Positions 1 through 9,585 of a stretch of 64,000 nucleotides of DNA are shown piece by piece. Position numbers and translations under genes: made by a program. The DNA lies in the NCBI RefSeq assembly GCF_030012215.1, contig NZ_JASCXX010000013.1, forward strand, positions 78,095 to 142,094. Direction: 5' to 3'. A model generated the notes under the pieces. That model made no database searches. It was not told where the DNA came from and was given only the letters and a program-made list of their open reading frames with translations. Positions within the stretch are counted from its first letter, which is position 1. Every line of letters begins with the position of its first letter. The DNA is from Anaerobaca lacustris (GTDB taxonomy: Bacteria; Planctomycetota; Phycisphaerae; Sedimentisphaerales; Anaerobacaceae).

Positions 1-1865
1 AGCAGCAGTCCTGCGATATGGCAGGTCCATCGAACCGAGTCGTCGGCCTGAACGGGGCTTGGGGCCCTCAGACAGAGAATCAGCCATGCCGACGCCAGAC
101 AGAGCAGTCCGAAGGCCCGCCACGTCCAGAAGGGTGGACAGAGATGATCGGGCGCTTCCTCGTGCTTGGGCTGGTCGGGCCGGACCTGGACAGGTCCGGT
201 CAGGATGAGAGTGACGCCGATGACGCCCAAAAGTGCCGCGAAACCGCTCTGGATCGCTCCGGCAGGCGTCCACAGGTCAGGCCACAGCGACCACGTTACG
301 GCGCCGACGCCGATTGCGGCCAGGGCGATCGCCACGCCGCGTATCCACAGGGGGCAGCGCCTTCGGTAGTGGACGAGTGGAATGGACATGTCGACCTCGC
401 GTCCCTCCGGCACCATCGTGCGGACGTGCTCGCCCCACCCGGTGGGTTGTACCGTCAGGACGGCTGCCGCCAGCGTCAGCAAAGCGCCCCCAAGCGCGAA
501 GGCACGTTCGTGAAGGAACAGCGCCGCGGCGAGGAACAGCAATCCAAGGATCAAGAACAGAAACCCGAATCGCCAGGCCGCCTTCGCCGCCGGACGGCTC
601 ACAGCCACCTGAGGCTGCGTCTCCACCGTCGGCGTGAAGCGGTCCGCCCAGACGGCCTGGGCGTTCTCCAGCCAGACTCTCATCGGCTGGTACGTCTGCT
701 CGTCTCGGCGCTGAAGAGCATCGGCGGCGAGCGCACGGACGCGTTGTCGCTCGATCAGCTTGTGTCGGGTCAACAGGCGGCGAAGCTTCGGCTGAAGGCA
801 CTTGAGAAGGTGGCACAGACTCGCCAAAGGGGCACGACCACAGGCGCGGGTGACGGCGTCTGCGATCGCCTCACAGACGGCGTCATTGCGGACGGCCGGT
901 TCATACGGTGCGGCGGCCGGCTCCTCATCGCGGTCGGTTGGGATTTGCGACCGGACCTCGTAGATCCCCTCGATCTGTTCGACGAGGACCTGCGCCTCGT
1001 CGTCGATCTGGCGACGGCGCTCCTCCGGCAGCGTTTCCTCGTAGAGGGCGGCGAGATCTTCGTGGACCAGCCGTTGTGCGGTCCGTGCGATCACCTCGGG
1101 CCGGTCCAGACGAATGGTCCGCACGCCAAACGATCCACAGACGCTCAAGACGTTCTCCTGCGGACAAATGCGACGGCGTTCGTTCTGACGCAGGGGGCCG
1201 CGACAGGTGATCCCGTGCTGAAGGAGAAACTGCGCGGCGAACCGATCCATCTGCTCGGGTCGTTCGAACCATGTCCCGCCGGCCGTACGTCCGTCGAGCA
1301 GGTAGATCTTCTGGGCCAGCAGATCGTCCTGCAGGCGGGCGGTCAACGCGCTCCAGGCTTCAAACCAGACGTCGTCGAGTTCGCAGCCTGACGCTGCGGT
1401 CCGGCCCGTCAGGGCGACGACCGCCATGTCATGGGCCGGATCGGCCTTGCGGAGAAGCCTCATCATCTGCAGGGCCCGATCGACCGTCCCGGCCTGCGAC
1501 AGATCGACCAGGACGTAGGAACTCATTCGAATACGCACGGGACGGCTCGGGTCGGCAACGGGCTCCTTGGATTGCAAGGTCCGAACGAGCGAAGCAACGG
1601 CCGTCGGCAGGGCGTCGTCCGACGCATCGACGCTCTGAGCGGACACGGGGACATCGAAATCGGAAAGCCAGGTCCAGTGGGCGACCGACAGACGCCGGCC
1701 CGTCGCGTCGGCCGACAGCAGGCCGAAGGGACCCTGGACGGGAACGGTCAGGGCGCCGGCCACCTGAGAGAACTCGCAGATCGTCCGTTCCGCGCGATGG
1801 CCGACCGTGACGAACAAGACCGGCACCGGGCCGATTCCCTTCGTCTGTGTGTCATTCTCTCTCAC
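1..1865 (-). CDS. Multi-TM protein of the tubulin-like/vWA operon (partial, C-terminus off the left edge)
   Basis: The minus-strand frame is open without a stop from a GTG at 1865 to the window edge, at least 621 codons. I translated it by hand and found no frame break. The GTG follows a GGAAGG ribosome site by 13 bases and lies 37 bases after the stop of the tubulin-like gene, so it looks like the next cistron. Residues about 1-430 are soluble, mixed and rich in Arg/Glu helices. About five hydrophobic segments follow (roughly 431-452, 455-475, 508-526, 539-557 and 580-600). I recognise no named family. Position and topology suggest the membrane partner of the tubulin-like and vWA proteins; that is inference. 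Codon use is like that of its neighbours. The C-terminus is unknown. Confidence 0.75.
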   Translation of the reverse strand, partial: MRENDTQTKGIGPVPVLFVTVGHRAERTICEFSQVAGALTVPVQGPFGLLSADATGRRLSVAHWTWLSDFDVPVSAQSVDASDDALPTAVASLVRTLQSKEPVADPSRPVRIRMSSYVLVDLSQAGTVDRALQMMRLLRKADPAHDMAVVALTGRTAASGCELDDVWFEAWSALTARLQDDLLAQKIYLLDGRTAGGTWFERPEQMDRFAAQFLLQHGITCRGPLRQNERRRICPQENVLSVCGSFGVRTIRLDRPEVIARTAQRLVHEDLAALYEETLPEERRRQIDDEAQVLVEQIEGIYEVRSQIPTDRDEEPAAAPYEPAVRNDAVCEAIADAVTRACGRAPLASLCHLLKCLQPKLRRLLTRHKLIERQRVRALAADALQRRDEQTYQPMRVWLENAQAVWADRFTPTVETQPQVAVSRPAAKAAWRFGFLFLILGLLFLAAALFLHERAFALGGALLTLAAAVLTVQPTGWGEHVRTMVPEGREVDMSIPLVHYRRRCPLWIRGVAIALAAIGVGAVTWSLWPDLWTPAGAIQSGFAALLGVIGVTLILTGPVQVRPDQPKHEEAPDHLCPPFWTWRAFGLLCLASAWLILCLRAPSPVQADDSVRWTCHIAGLL

Positions 1866-1902
1866 GGACGCTCACCAGCCTTCCATCGATGTTCCCGCTC
1901 GT

Positions 1903-4827
1903 TCAAAAGCTCACGACGTCCACGACGGTCACGTCGTCCCGGAACTTCCTCAGGTCTTCCCGGCAGGTGCCGAGCACGTCGCGGGCGATTCTCTGCTCGC
2001 CTTCCGGAAGGGTTCGGACCGACTCGTCGGCGCATTGCACCATGTGTTCGAGAAGGGCCAAGGCCCGATTCAATCCCTCCTGGACGGCGTCGCAGTCGGT
2101 CAACGCGATGTCCTGCAGGATCAGATCGATCCTGGAATTGGTGCCGCCCTGCAACTCGGCCAGGCGAATGGCCGCCGACGGATCACCGAGCGACCGGAGA
2201 TGTTGTCGAAGTCGCTCGTTGACCGTTTCGGTCGTCCGGCGAAACGCGCCGACCTTGGCGGCGCCGGCTTCATAGACCTCTCGCTCGAGCGCATTGCCCT
2301 GCCGGGGCAGCGCGCTTCGCCATTCCGCCAAGGCACTCTGGAAGGCGGTGTACCAGTTTTTGTCCAGCCAGAGATCGGCGTACTCGAAGCCCATCCGCCG
2401 GACGTATTCATCGGTGGCGGCAACGTACTTGCCGTATCGGCTGATCGCCTCCAGGCAGAACCCGTAGCTCAGCCGCAGGACCTGGAGCCATTCGCCGGTC
2501 CGTCGGTTGCACGCCTCCGCAACGCCCGCCTCACGCAGACTGACTTCCAGGTTGTGGGTCAGAAGCCTCGGAACGCACGAGCCCGGGACCTGCTGTGCGA
2601 TGGCAACCGACAACGGCGGGGCGTATTTGCGCGATTTGTCCAGATCGATCTTGGGCTCGGCCAGCCGCCAGATCTCACAGATGCTTCCGTAATAGGGGTG
2701 GTCGTTGATCGGTTGGCTTGCCGGCGGGCTGTTCCGGAAGAGGTCCCAGCTATGGCGTTCGATGTCGTGAAGGAACCGGTTCATGCCCTCCGACAGCCGG
2801 GCCAAGCTCTCGGCCAGCCGGTCTTCCACGGATCGGACCTCCGCCAGATCGGTCCTGGGCTCGCGGACCGAAAGCACGCAGGACTCCAGAACGGGCCGGA
2901 GCAGACTCTGACGAAAGTCCCGGACAGCCACGGCGTCCAGAGCATCGTCCGCTTCCAGCGACAGGCACAGCGGGGTAGAGAAGAAGTCCGCCTCGCGATC
3001 TCGGCCGAATCGCGACTCGGGAGTGCCCCGCGTCCCGAGGTCCGCCAGCACGTCGCCGTTGCCGCCGGCCTTCTCGCCCACGGACCTTCGCTGCCAGGCA
3101 AGGGCGACGACGGCCTCCAGCGCCTGCTTCCTGACTCGAAAGACGCGAACGGTGGTCTTGAGTGACTCGATCAGATTCTCGTGGAGCAGGGCCTCGGCCA
3201 CCGCAGACCAGCAGGCATCGATGGTCTTGTCGATAACGGGTACGATATCGCTCGATGTCCACGACAACGGGGGAACGCGCGTTTGAAGCGTTTCCAGGGC
3301 ACTGCGGGCCTGGGTGAGAATGTCTGCGACGACGGCGTTGGCGTTGGGCGGCGCCGAGGTTTGTCTGCGGCCGAGCATGGCGTCCGCCGCTTCGGTCCAG
3401 GTGTCGAGACACGCGCCGACCTGGTTGAGCGGACGCAGTGGCTCGGCATCGAAGAAATCCCGTTCGATCATCTCGTCGGCCGCGGCCAGAAGACCTCCGA
3501 TGGGCTTGTGCGAAGAGACGAGCGTCTCGGCTTCCTTTCGGGCCAGAGGGATGAGCGATCCTTCCAGGTGACGGCGAAGACCTGCCAGCACGCTCGATAC
3601 GACCTCCGGCGAGGTCCCCTTGCCCGGCGGCTCCCAGAGGAACGAGATCGTCGGTTGCATGAGTTCCTTGGCGGCAGGGATGAACCTTGCATCGCCCGCG
3701 ATCGCGTGCTCGACTTCGCGGCGATAGTGCGTCCGTCCGTCGTTCTGACCGGCGTTGAGGTTCTCCAGGTCCGCCAGCACGCGCGACTGGATGTTCCGCT
3801 TCCTGTGACCGGGCACGCCGCACCAGAAGCCGTAACTCGAAAAGCACTGGCGGTGGTTGTTCACCGGATCGCGCTGGGGAAGGATCTCGGCCAGCTTGTT
3901 GTTGGCGTCCGACCGCACCTGCTGGCTCAAGGGCTCGACCGTCAGGGCGCGGAGCGCGCGGGCGATGAGGCGGACGAGGTGCTTGCGGTCGCCGCTGCCC
4001 ATATCGACCTGGCCGTTGAGCAGGTAGAGGAAGTTGAACGGTCCGGTGTCACGGCGGAAGCAGTCTTCTCCGCTGCGGTCGCTGCGGTACCGGACGCGGA
4101 TGTCGGACCGCCGTTCATCGCTGAGAAACTCGATCTGGTCGAGCGTCGCACACGCGGTGGCCTCCAGCTTCGGGCGCAGCATGGGATCGACACGGAAGGC
4201 GTCGGGCAGCAGCAGGTGTCCGACGATCTCGGCCGGTTTCGGGAACGACTCGCGCGACCACCAGCGCAGGTTGTACGCCATGTCGATGAGCATTCCGGCG
4301 CCGGTCCCGCCGCACACGCTGCTGGCAATGTGCACGACCGGGGCGCCGTCGGAGGCCAGAACGAACGGGCCCGTGGTCTCGTCGAGAGGCTGCTGCGTGC
4401 TCGTGCGGAGGCTGCTGAACCGGGTGGCCACCGCTTCGTGGATGACGCTCTCGCGCAGCTCGAAGAACACGAGCCGGCCCAGACGGGGAATGCCCTGGCA
4501 GCCGTAGTCGGCGAACGTCGCGTCCTCACGAAACCCGCGCATCCAGTCCAGGTGCGGATGGAATTGCGGATAGCTGGCGTTGTCCCGCACGACCTCGCCG
4601 ACGTCGAGGTAGTGGAACAGGTTGATGAAGTCCGACAGGATTCCCTCGGGCGGACCGCCGTCGTCGGAGGCGTCGGTGTCGAGCTTGAGAAAGCGAATGA
4701 AGGGCGGCACGGTGCCCAGCAGCTCTCGAATATAATGCTCGACCCACTGGCAAACGAGGACCCCGGTGCCTCCGAGACCCACGATCAACGTCGGGCGTAC
4801 GACGATAGGACTGTCACTCAGTCGCAT
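1903..4827 (-). CDS. Tubulin/FtsZ-superfamily protein (Tubulin_2-like, FtsZl-1-like)
   Basis: This 974-residue protein has two features of the tubulin nucleotide fold. A glycine-rich N-terminal strand-loop (LIVGLGGTG, about residues 14-22) opens the Rossmann-like half. The tubulin signature GGTGAG lies at about 173-178, preceded by a hydrophobic strand, as in FtsZ and tubulin T4 loops. FtsZ itself is about 380 residues, so this one carries some 600 extra residues, largely helical. It therefore fits the large tubulin-like family (Pfam Tubulin_2) rather than the division protein. The ATG at 4827 has an AAGGA site about 8 bases upstream. It lies 49 bases after the vWA gene and 37 before the multi-TM gene. 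FtsZ-like proteins encoded beside vWA proteins were proposed by Makarova and Koonin (2010) to act in membrane remodelling; the role here is inferred from that. GTP binding is likely but untested. Confidence 0.85.
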   Translation of the reverse strand: MRLSDSPIVVRPTLIVGLGGTGVLVCQWVEHYIRELLGTVPPFIRFLKLDTDASDDGGPPEGILSDFINLFHYLDVGEVVRDNASYPQFHPHLDWMRGFREDATFADYGCQGIPRLGRLVFFELRESVIHEAVATRFSSLRTSTQQPLDETTGPFVLASDGAPVVHIASSVCGGTGAGMLIDMAYNLRWWSRESFPKPAEIVGHLLLPDAFRVDPMLRPKLEATACATLDQIEFLSDERRSDIRVRYRSDRSGEDCFRRDTGPFNFLYLLNGQVDMGSGDRKHLVRLIARALRALTVEPLSQQVRSDANNKLAEILPQRDPVNNHRQCFSSYGFWCGVPGHRKRNIQSRVLADLENLNAGQNDGRTHYRREVEHAIAGDARFIPAAKELMQPTISFLWEPPGKGTSPEVVSSVLAGLRRHLEGSLIPLARKEAETLVSSHKPIGGLLAAADEMIERDFFDAEPLRPLNQVGACLDTWTEAADAMLGRRQTSAPPNANAVVADILTQARSALETLQTRVPPLSWTSSDIVPVIDKTIDACWSAVAEALLHENLIESLKTTVRVFRVRKQALEAVVALAWQRRSVGEKAGGNGDVLADLGTRGTPESRFGRDREADFFSTPLCLSLEADDALDAVAVRDFRQSLLRPVLESCVLSVREPRTDLAEVRSVEDRLAESLARLSEGMNRFLHDIERHSWDLFRNSPPASQPINDHPYYGSICEIWRLAEPKIDLDKSRKYAPPLSVAIAQQVPGSCVPRLLTHNLEVSLREAGVAEACNRRTGEWLQVLRLSYGFCLEAISRYGKYVAATDEYVRRMGFEYADLWLDKNWYTAFQSALAEWRSALPRQGNALEREVYEAGAAKVGAFRRTTETVNERLRQHLRSLGDPSAAIRLAELQGGTNSRIDLILQDIALTDCDAVQEGLNRALALLEHMVQCADESVRTLPEGEQRIARDVLGTCREDLRKFRDDVTVVDVVSF

Positions 4828-4876
4828 ATGCTGTTTCCTTAAGCCTTTTCAGGCGACTCTTGGGTCTCTTTTTCGC

Positions 4877-7800
4877 TCAGACGCCGAAATCGGCATCGGT
4901 TGGTTTTTCCTCGGTCTGCGGCGCGCCGTTTCGGATCTTTACACTGACGCGGATCGATCTGGACATGCCACCCATCTCATAGCCCAGATCCAGAGCGATT
5001 GACACAGCCTGTCCCTTCTCGGGGATCGAGGTTGAACCGCCCTGGCTGGACCACACCCGGCCTTTCCTTGCGAGCGGCCCCGTCCAGACGCACAGAAGCC
5101 CTTTCTGAACGCGGCCGACACCGGCGCCGATCCTCGGTGTGATCAGGGCCCAGGCCCATCGTCGCGGCAAGACGGCCCGTCTGAGGATCACCCCGGCCGC
5201 CACGAACGTCACGGCGAGCAGTCTGGCGCCGGCCGCCTTCGAGCGGCTCAGCGCGTGGGCGACGTGCAGGTCGATGTCGCTCGCCAGCGAGCTTGGAACC
5301 AGTTCGATTGCTACGGGGCTCCGGAGTGATGCAGGTTCGACGGTGGCCACGCTCTCCTCGAGCCGAACGTCGAGGTCGAGCCGGCTCGGATGCGGCGCCA
5401 ACATCTTCAGTCCAAACACGGCCAGCAGTGCCAGCACCGCGGCCGCCAGCACCCACCAGCACCACGGCACGACCTGGGCCGTCACGATGTCCACAATGGC
5501 CACTTCGGTCCATTCTGCAATCGGCGAACCGCCGGTGCCGTCGGACGGCTGGAATGCTGCCGAGGCCACGACGGCATACCGTTGCGTCGCGGGCCCTCTC
5601 GGCCAACCCCAGAACCCGCGCGGGGCCAGCGCCGGGAGGACCCTCACGGGGTCGGCGCCGTCGCGTGCGTCGAACGTGCGCGTCGAGGCGCCCTGGGCCT
5701 CAAGCTCCTGCAAGAATCTCACAGAGAGGTCGGTCGCGGCCATCGGGTCGTCGCTGCACGGCCACAGATAGATCGTCGTCGCGCCTCGGGTCCATTGGCC
5801 GGCCAGTTCGGGCGCCGCGCGGAACACCGGTCGCGCCCACAATCCCGTCGATCCGTCGAGGTCGATGCGGCCCTCGGCCGCGACGATCTCAGGCCCTGTC
5901 CGGTGTCCGCTGAAGGCAAGCCGTTCCAGCAGCGGTGAGAGAACACGCACGTTCGGATAGTCCCAGCGAACCAGTTCCTGCCCGTGCGACGACAGCCGAA
6001 ATTGCACGGTACCGTCGATGGGGGTCTGCAAGGGAGGCAGCAGGTCGGGCCCCTTCAGCGATAGCGACGTGGCCTCAGGGCCGGCCGATCCGACGGCGCG
6101 GACGCTTCCCTCCTGCCAGACGGGCTGCGCCGACGGCAACTGGAATTGGAAGGCCATCGCCGAAACCTGCGGCGCCGCTCCATTGTCTTTGCGCACGGTG
6201 ACTTTGTATTCGAAGGGCCACTGTCGGACGCGCGGCGTGATCCACGCGGCCGGCGCACGGACGGGGGCGATCTCGTGGGGTTGGATCGACAGCACCACGG
6301 GCGTGGTGAGGCTGGCGACAACCTGCCCGCTCCGGCGGTCTCGGCCTATCACCTCCACCGCATACTGGCCGTTGTCCGCGACCTGTGCTTCGTGCGTAAG
6401 CGGTCTTTCAGCGGTTAACTCCCCTTCGGTGGATGCCACAACAGCCCAAGGCGCGTCCGGCGATGAACGACGCAGGACCCGCAGGGCGATCGTCAGCGGC
6501 GCGGTGGTCCAGTGGACCGGCCGCACGGCAAGCCGCAGGCGCGTGGAGAGCTGCGTTGTCATGGGTGACAGACCACCCGAGCCGGCAGCCCACGCCTGGG
6601 AATCGAAAAGAGAATCCTGTTGCGACGACGTCACTCTCTGGATGCTCAATGCCAGCCGAGGTTCGCGGATCGCCAGATGACCGTTCGCGCGTTGCGTCGC
6701 GGGGGCGGCCGGTTCCCCGGCGAATTCAGCGGTCATCTCTACAACGGCCCGCCCGGTATGGCGGGGGGTATAAGGGGCATAGCCCTTCAATTCGCATCGT
6801 GTGGCTCGGCCCTCGCTCACGTCGCTGGCAACCAGGGTCGTCCATTCGATCGATTCGGTCGCATCGTGCACCTGGCCGGACGGCGATGTCACGGTCACAC
6901 GGCACGACGTCTTGACCTGGTCGATCAGCGCGTTGTGCTGCGCGTTGCCCGCGATGTACCCGCCGAAAACGACCCGCAACGGGATCTGGACCGGCTCCCA
7001 GGGGTAGCCAGCGATGTCCCTGCCTGCCTCCTCCCCGATGGCCAGCTCTTCGAGGAGCAGCCTTCGATCGCGGGCGTGGAACCGGCCGCCCCGGAGCCTG
7101 ATTTCTGCCGGAGGCGCTTCACTCGAAGGCTTCGTCGTCACGTATACGTGGACCGGATAGGTCTGTCCGGACCGGAGCCCGGGCAAGGTTCGTTCGAGCG
7201 ATGTCTGGTGGCTGTCCGAGGCGATCGGCATCTCCACGACCAGAGGTTCATCCGGCTCGGGACGCGCGATCTCGAAGCGAACGGCCGAGACATTCTGGTT
7301 CGCCTGCCATTGGGCCGTGAACCGAACGGGTTCGCCGCAGAAGATGGTTTCCGCAAGGCCCTGCGGCGATGTATTCTCGGGCGGCTGATCCAGCGTCCAT
7401 CTGAGGAGGCCGGCCGCGATGGGGTCGACGACCCCGTACGTCTTCACACCACCCTGGAGACCTTCGATCGATCCTTCGAGGCTGATCTCACATTGATCGG
7501 CGCGGGGCAGCGGAATCTCGGACTCCAGGGCATAGACGGCCGTCAGGGTGCGTCCCTTGGGGCCCGTTGGTTTTGGCACCTCCACCAGGCGTCCTCGCGG
7601 CGTCATCACCTGGGCCGTCCCGCTGGTCAGATCGACCGTTCGGATGCGCGCGCCGCTCAGCGTATCGGGGAACATCGCCAGCACCCGCTCGCGGTCGCGC
7701 TCGAACACGGGGAACGCCGAGACCGTCAACAGTTGCCGATGCAGCTCACCGGTCCACAACGCAGCACGCGGCTCGGCAAAAGCCGATTCGATCCGCACCG

Positions 7801-9559
7801 GCGCCGGTCGATACACCAATTCGAAGCGGGGCAATCGAAACGGCAGCAGGCTCCCCGCCACTTCGACCTCGACCTCGGCCCAGCCGGAGATCCGCTCCTC
7901 GCCTTCAGGCAGTTCCACGAACTCGGTGACGAGACTTGCGTCCGCGTCCTTCCGGAAGCTCCAGTTCGTCTGTGCCAGAGGCTCGACGCGGAGCACGCCG
8001 GACGTGGGTTTGGCGCCGAACGTTCCTTCCGGCGAGAGGCGAAAGGACACGCGCTGACCGCCATGCAACTCGATGGAGAGCGGCTCGGATGCCCCGGACA
8101 ACGGGCCAAGCACCTCACGCGAGGCGTCCAGAACGCTCAGGCCGAAGCAGGGCGGGTGAACGAGGACCTCGCTGGTCGCGTCGAGCAGCACGGCATTCGT
8201 ATCGGCGATCGTGTGGATCAGTTCCGCTCGGAAGTCGTACAGGCCGAACGTCTCGACCGTGAAGGGATCGCTTTCGTAGAGGCGCAATGGGGACGTCCAT
8301 CGACCGGCGTCCAGACGCCGAGGCTCGTCCTGGCCCTGCGATCGCGCGGTCAGCCGGACGGAGAGATGGCCCGACGGATCGACCCGATGGGCGGACCCTG
8401 CCCCTTTGTGACGATCGACGACGTGCGCTGCCAGGCGCGTCTGCTGATGGGCCCACCAGGGGGATCCGGGCCGGGGCTCCAGTTGCAGCGCGAAGCCGGG
8501 TATTCGGTACATCCGCACTTCGGTCTGAGGTGAAAGCGTCCAGTATCCTTCCCAGGCGCGCTCGACTTGACCGTCCGTATCCGGCCGGCGCAGAATCGTG
8601 GTGTGCCACTGGCTCGACGTCACGCTGCTGAGGCGAATCCCCGAGCGGGCTTCGAACTGTCCATCGACGGCCCACACACCAGGGGACGCTTGCGATGTTT
8701 CAGCGGCCGGCGCGATGCTGACCGATGCCGGTACCGGCCCGACGACGGCAGTCGCCCAATCGTATCGACTGACCGGCGATCCTTCGGCCAGCGGAGTCCC
8801 CAGGCCGAAGACGTCCATCAAGATATCGGGCAGACCCGTCGTCGGTGTGATACGGTAGGCTTTGCCGTCGGTCAGCGACGCCAGGGCCGTCAGCATCGCC
8901 TCGGCCGTTCGCTCCGTCGCGGTCGGCGCGGCAATGGGCGCCCCGGCGCGATGCGACCCTCTGTTGAGGATGACCGGATAGATGCGGACGTTCTGTTGGG
9001 CGAGCCGGGTCGCTGCGTCAGACAAGGGACCACCGGCCTCGATGTCGCGGACGGCGGCATCGCGCGGGTCGCCCCGACTGAGGAGAACGATCTTGCCCGG
9101 CCCGTCGCCGTGCTGCCGCCGGGCCGCCTGGATCCGTGCCAAGGCCCATGCCAACGGCCGGTCGATCTCGGCGTTGAAGGTCCCCGTGAAGTCCGGGGAG
9201 CGAACCATGTTGCGACAGGCCGCTTCATTGAGATAGCTGCCGCCCCAGGCCAGAAGGGGGGCCGTATCTTCGCTGGGCAACGCGTAACGCACGCGGTCGG
9301 AGAAATGGCACACACCGATGTAGAGGTCGGAATGGATGTAGGGCAGAAGCTGCATGGCCACCAGTTGTGCGTCGGCCCGCAGCGTGGTCCGGCGGCCGCG
9401 GGCGTCCTCGGCGGGACTGTCCGTTCGCTCCATGCTTCCGGAGACATCGATGGCGATCACCACATAGCAGGGCTGCGAGGCCACAGGCATCGGCTCGGCC
9501 GCACCGACGGCGGCAACGGCAAAACCTGTCAGCAGGATGAACAATGCTCGTCTATCCAT
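4877..9559 (-). CDS. Giant secreted vWA-domain protein with C-terminal membrane anchor
   Basis: This 1560-residue protein begins with a signal peptide (residues 1-21, ending near VGAAEP). A von Willebrand A domain follows with an intact MIDAS start, DVSGS at about 38-42. The long middle part (about 300-1340) is beta-rich, with alternating hydrophobic and charged strands like stacked immunoglobulin-type domains; no further enzyme motif is visible. A strong transmembrane helix lies at about 1366-1386 and a second hydrophobic stretch at about 1446-1460, followed by a basic, probably cytoplasmic, tail of some 100 residues. So most of the chain is outside the cytoplasm and the tail could reach the tubulin-like protein encoded next. 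The ATG is preceded by GAGGG. It starts 26 bases after the upstream helical protein. The vWA presumably binds a divalent cation and a partner protein; the ligand is unknown. Confidence 0.85.
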   Translation of the reverse strand: MDRRALFILLTGFAVAAVGAAEPMPVASQPCYVVIAIDVSGSMERTDSPAEDARGRRTTLRADAQLVAMQLLPYIHSDLYIGVCHFSDRVRYALPSEDTAPLLAWGGSYLNEAACRNMVRSPDFTGTFNAEIDRPLAWALARIQAARRQHGDGPGKIVLLSRGDPRDAAVRDIEAGGPLSDAATRLAQQNVRIYPVILNRGSHRAGAPIAAPTATERTAEAMLTALASLTDGKAYRITPTTGLPDILMDVFGLGTPLAEGSPVSRYDWATAVVGPVPASVSIAPAAETSQASPGVWAVDGQFEARSGIRLSSVTSSQWHTTILRRPDTDGQVERAWEGYWTLSPQTEVRMYRIPGFALQLEPRPGSPWWAHQQTRLAAHVVDRHKGAGSAHRVDPSGHLSVRLTARSQGQDEPRRLDAGRWTSPLRLYESDPFTVETFGLYDFRAELIHTIADTNAVLLDATSEVLVHPPCFGLSVLDASREVLGPLSGASEPLSIELHGGQRVSFRLSPEGTFGAKPTSGVLRVEPLAQTNWSFRKDADASLVTEFVELPEGEERISGWAEVEVEVAGSLLPFRLPRFELVYRPAPVRIESAFAEPRAALWTGELHRQLLTVSAFPVFERDRERVLAMFPDTLSGARIRTVDLTSGTAQVMTPRGRLVEVPKPTGPKGRTLTAVYALESEIPLPRADQCEISLEGSIEGLQGGVKTYGVVDPIAAGLLRWTLDQPPENTSPQGLAETIFCGEPVRFTAQWQANQNVSAVRFEIARPEPDEPLVVEMPIASDSHQTSLERTLPGLRSGQTYPVHVYVTTKPSSEAPPAEIRLRGGRFHARDRRLLLEELAIGEEAGRDIAGYPWEPVQIPLRVVFGGYIAGNAQHNALIDQVKTSCRVTVTSPSGQVHDATESIEWTTLVASDVSEGRATRCELKGYAPYTPRHTGRAVVEMTAEFAGEPAAPATQRANGHLAIREPRLALSIQRVTSSQQDSLFDSQAWAAGSGGLSPMTTQLSTRLRLAVRPVHWTTAPLTIALRVLRRSSPDAPWAVVASTEGELTAERPLTHEAQVADNGQYAVEVIGRDRRSGQVVASLTTPVVLSIQPHEIAPVRAPAAWITPRVRQWPFEYKVTVRKDNGAAPQVSAMAFQFQLPSAQPVWQEGSVRAVGSAGPEATSLSLKGPDLLPPLQTPIDGTVQFRLSSHGQELVRWDYPNVRVLSPLLERLAFSGHRTGPEIVAAEGRIDLDGSTGLWARPVFRAAPELAGQWTRGATTIYLWPCSDDPMAATDLSVRFLQELEAQGASTRTFDARDGADPVRVLPALAPRGFWGWPRGPATQRYAVVASAAFQPSDGTGGSPIAEWTEVAIVDIVTAQVVPWCWWVLAAAVLALLAVFGLKMLAPHPSRLDLDVRLEESVATVEPASLRSPVAIELVPSSLASDIDLHVAHALSRSKAAGARLLAVTFVAAGVILRRAVLPRRWAWALITPRIGAGVGRVQKGLLCVWTGPLARKGRVWSSQGGSTSIPEKGQAVSIALDLGYEMGGMSRSIRVSVKIRNGAPQTEEKPTDADFGV

Positions 9560-9585
9560 AATCCCTCAAGAATGCGGACGGTATC

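Noticed and set aside
18..1391. Long plus-strand open frame of 457 codons at the left edge
   Set aside because: It is antisense to a better minus-strand frame with membrane helices, good spacing to the tubulin-like gene and a ribosome site. Its product is a low-complexity Arg/Gly/Pro/Asp mixture typical of GC-rich shadow frames.
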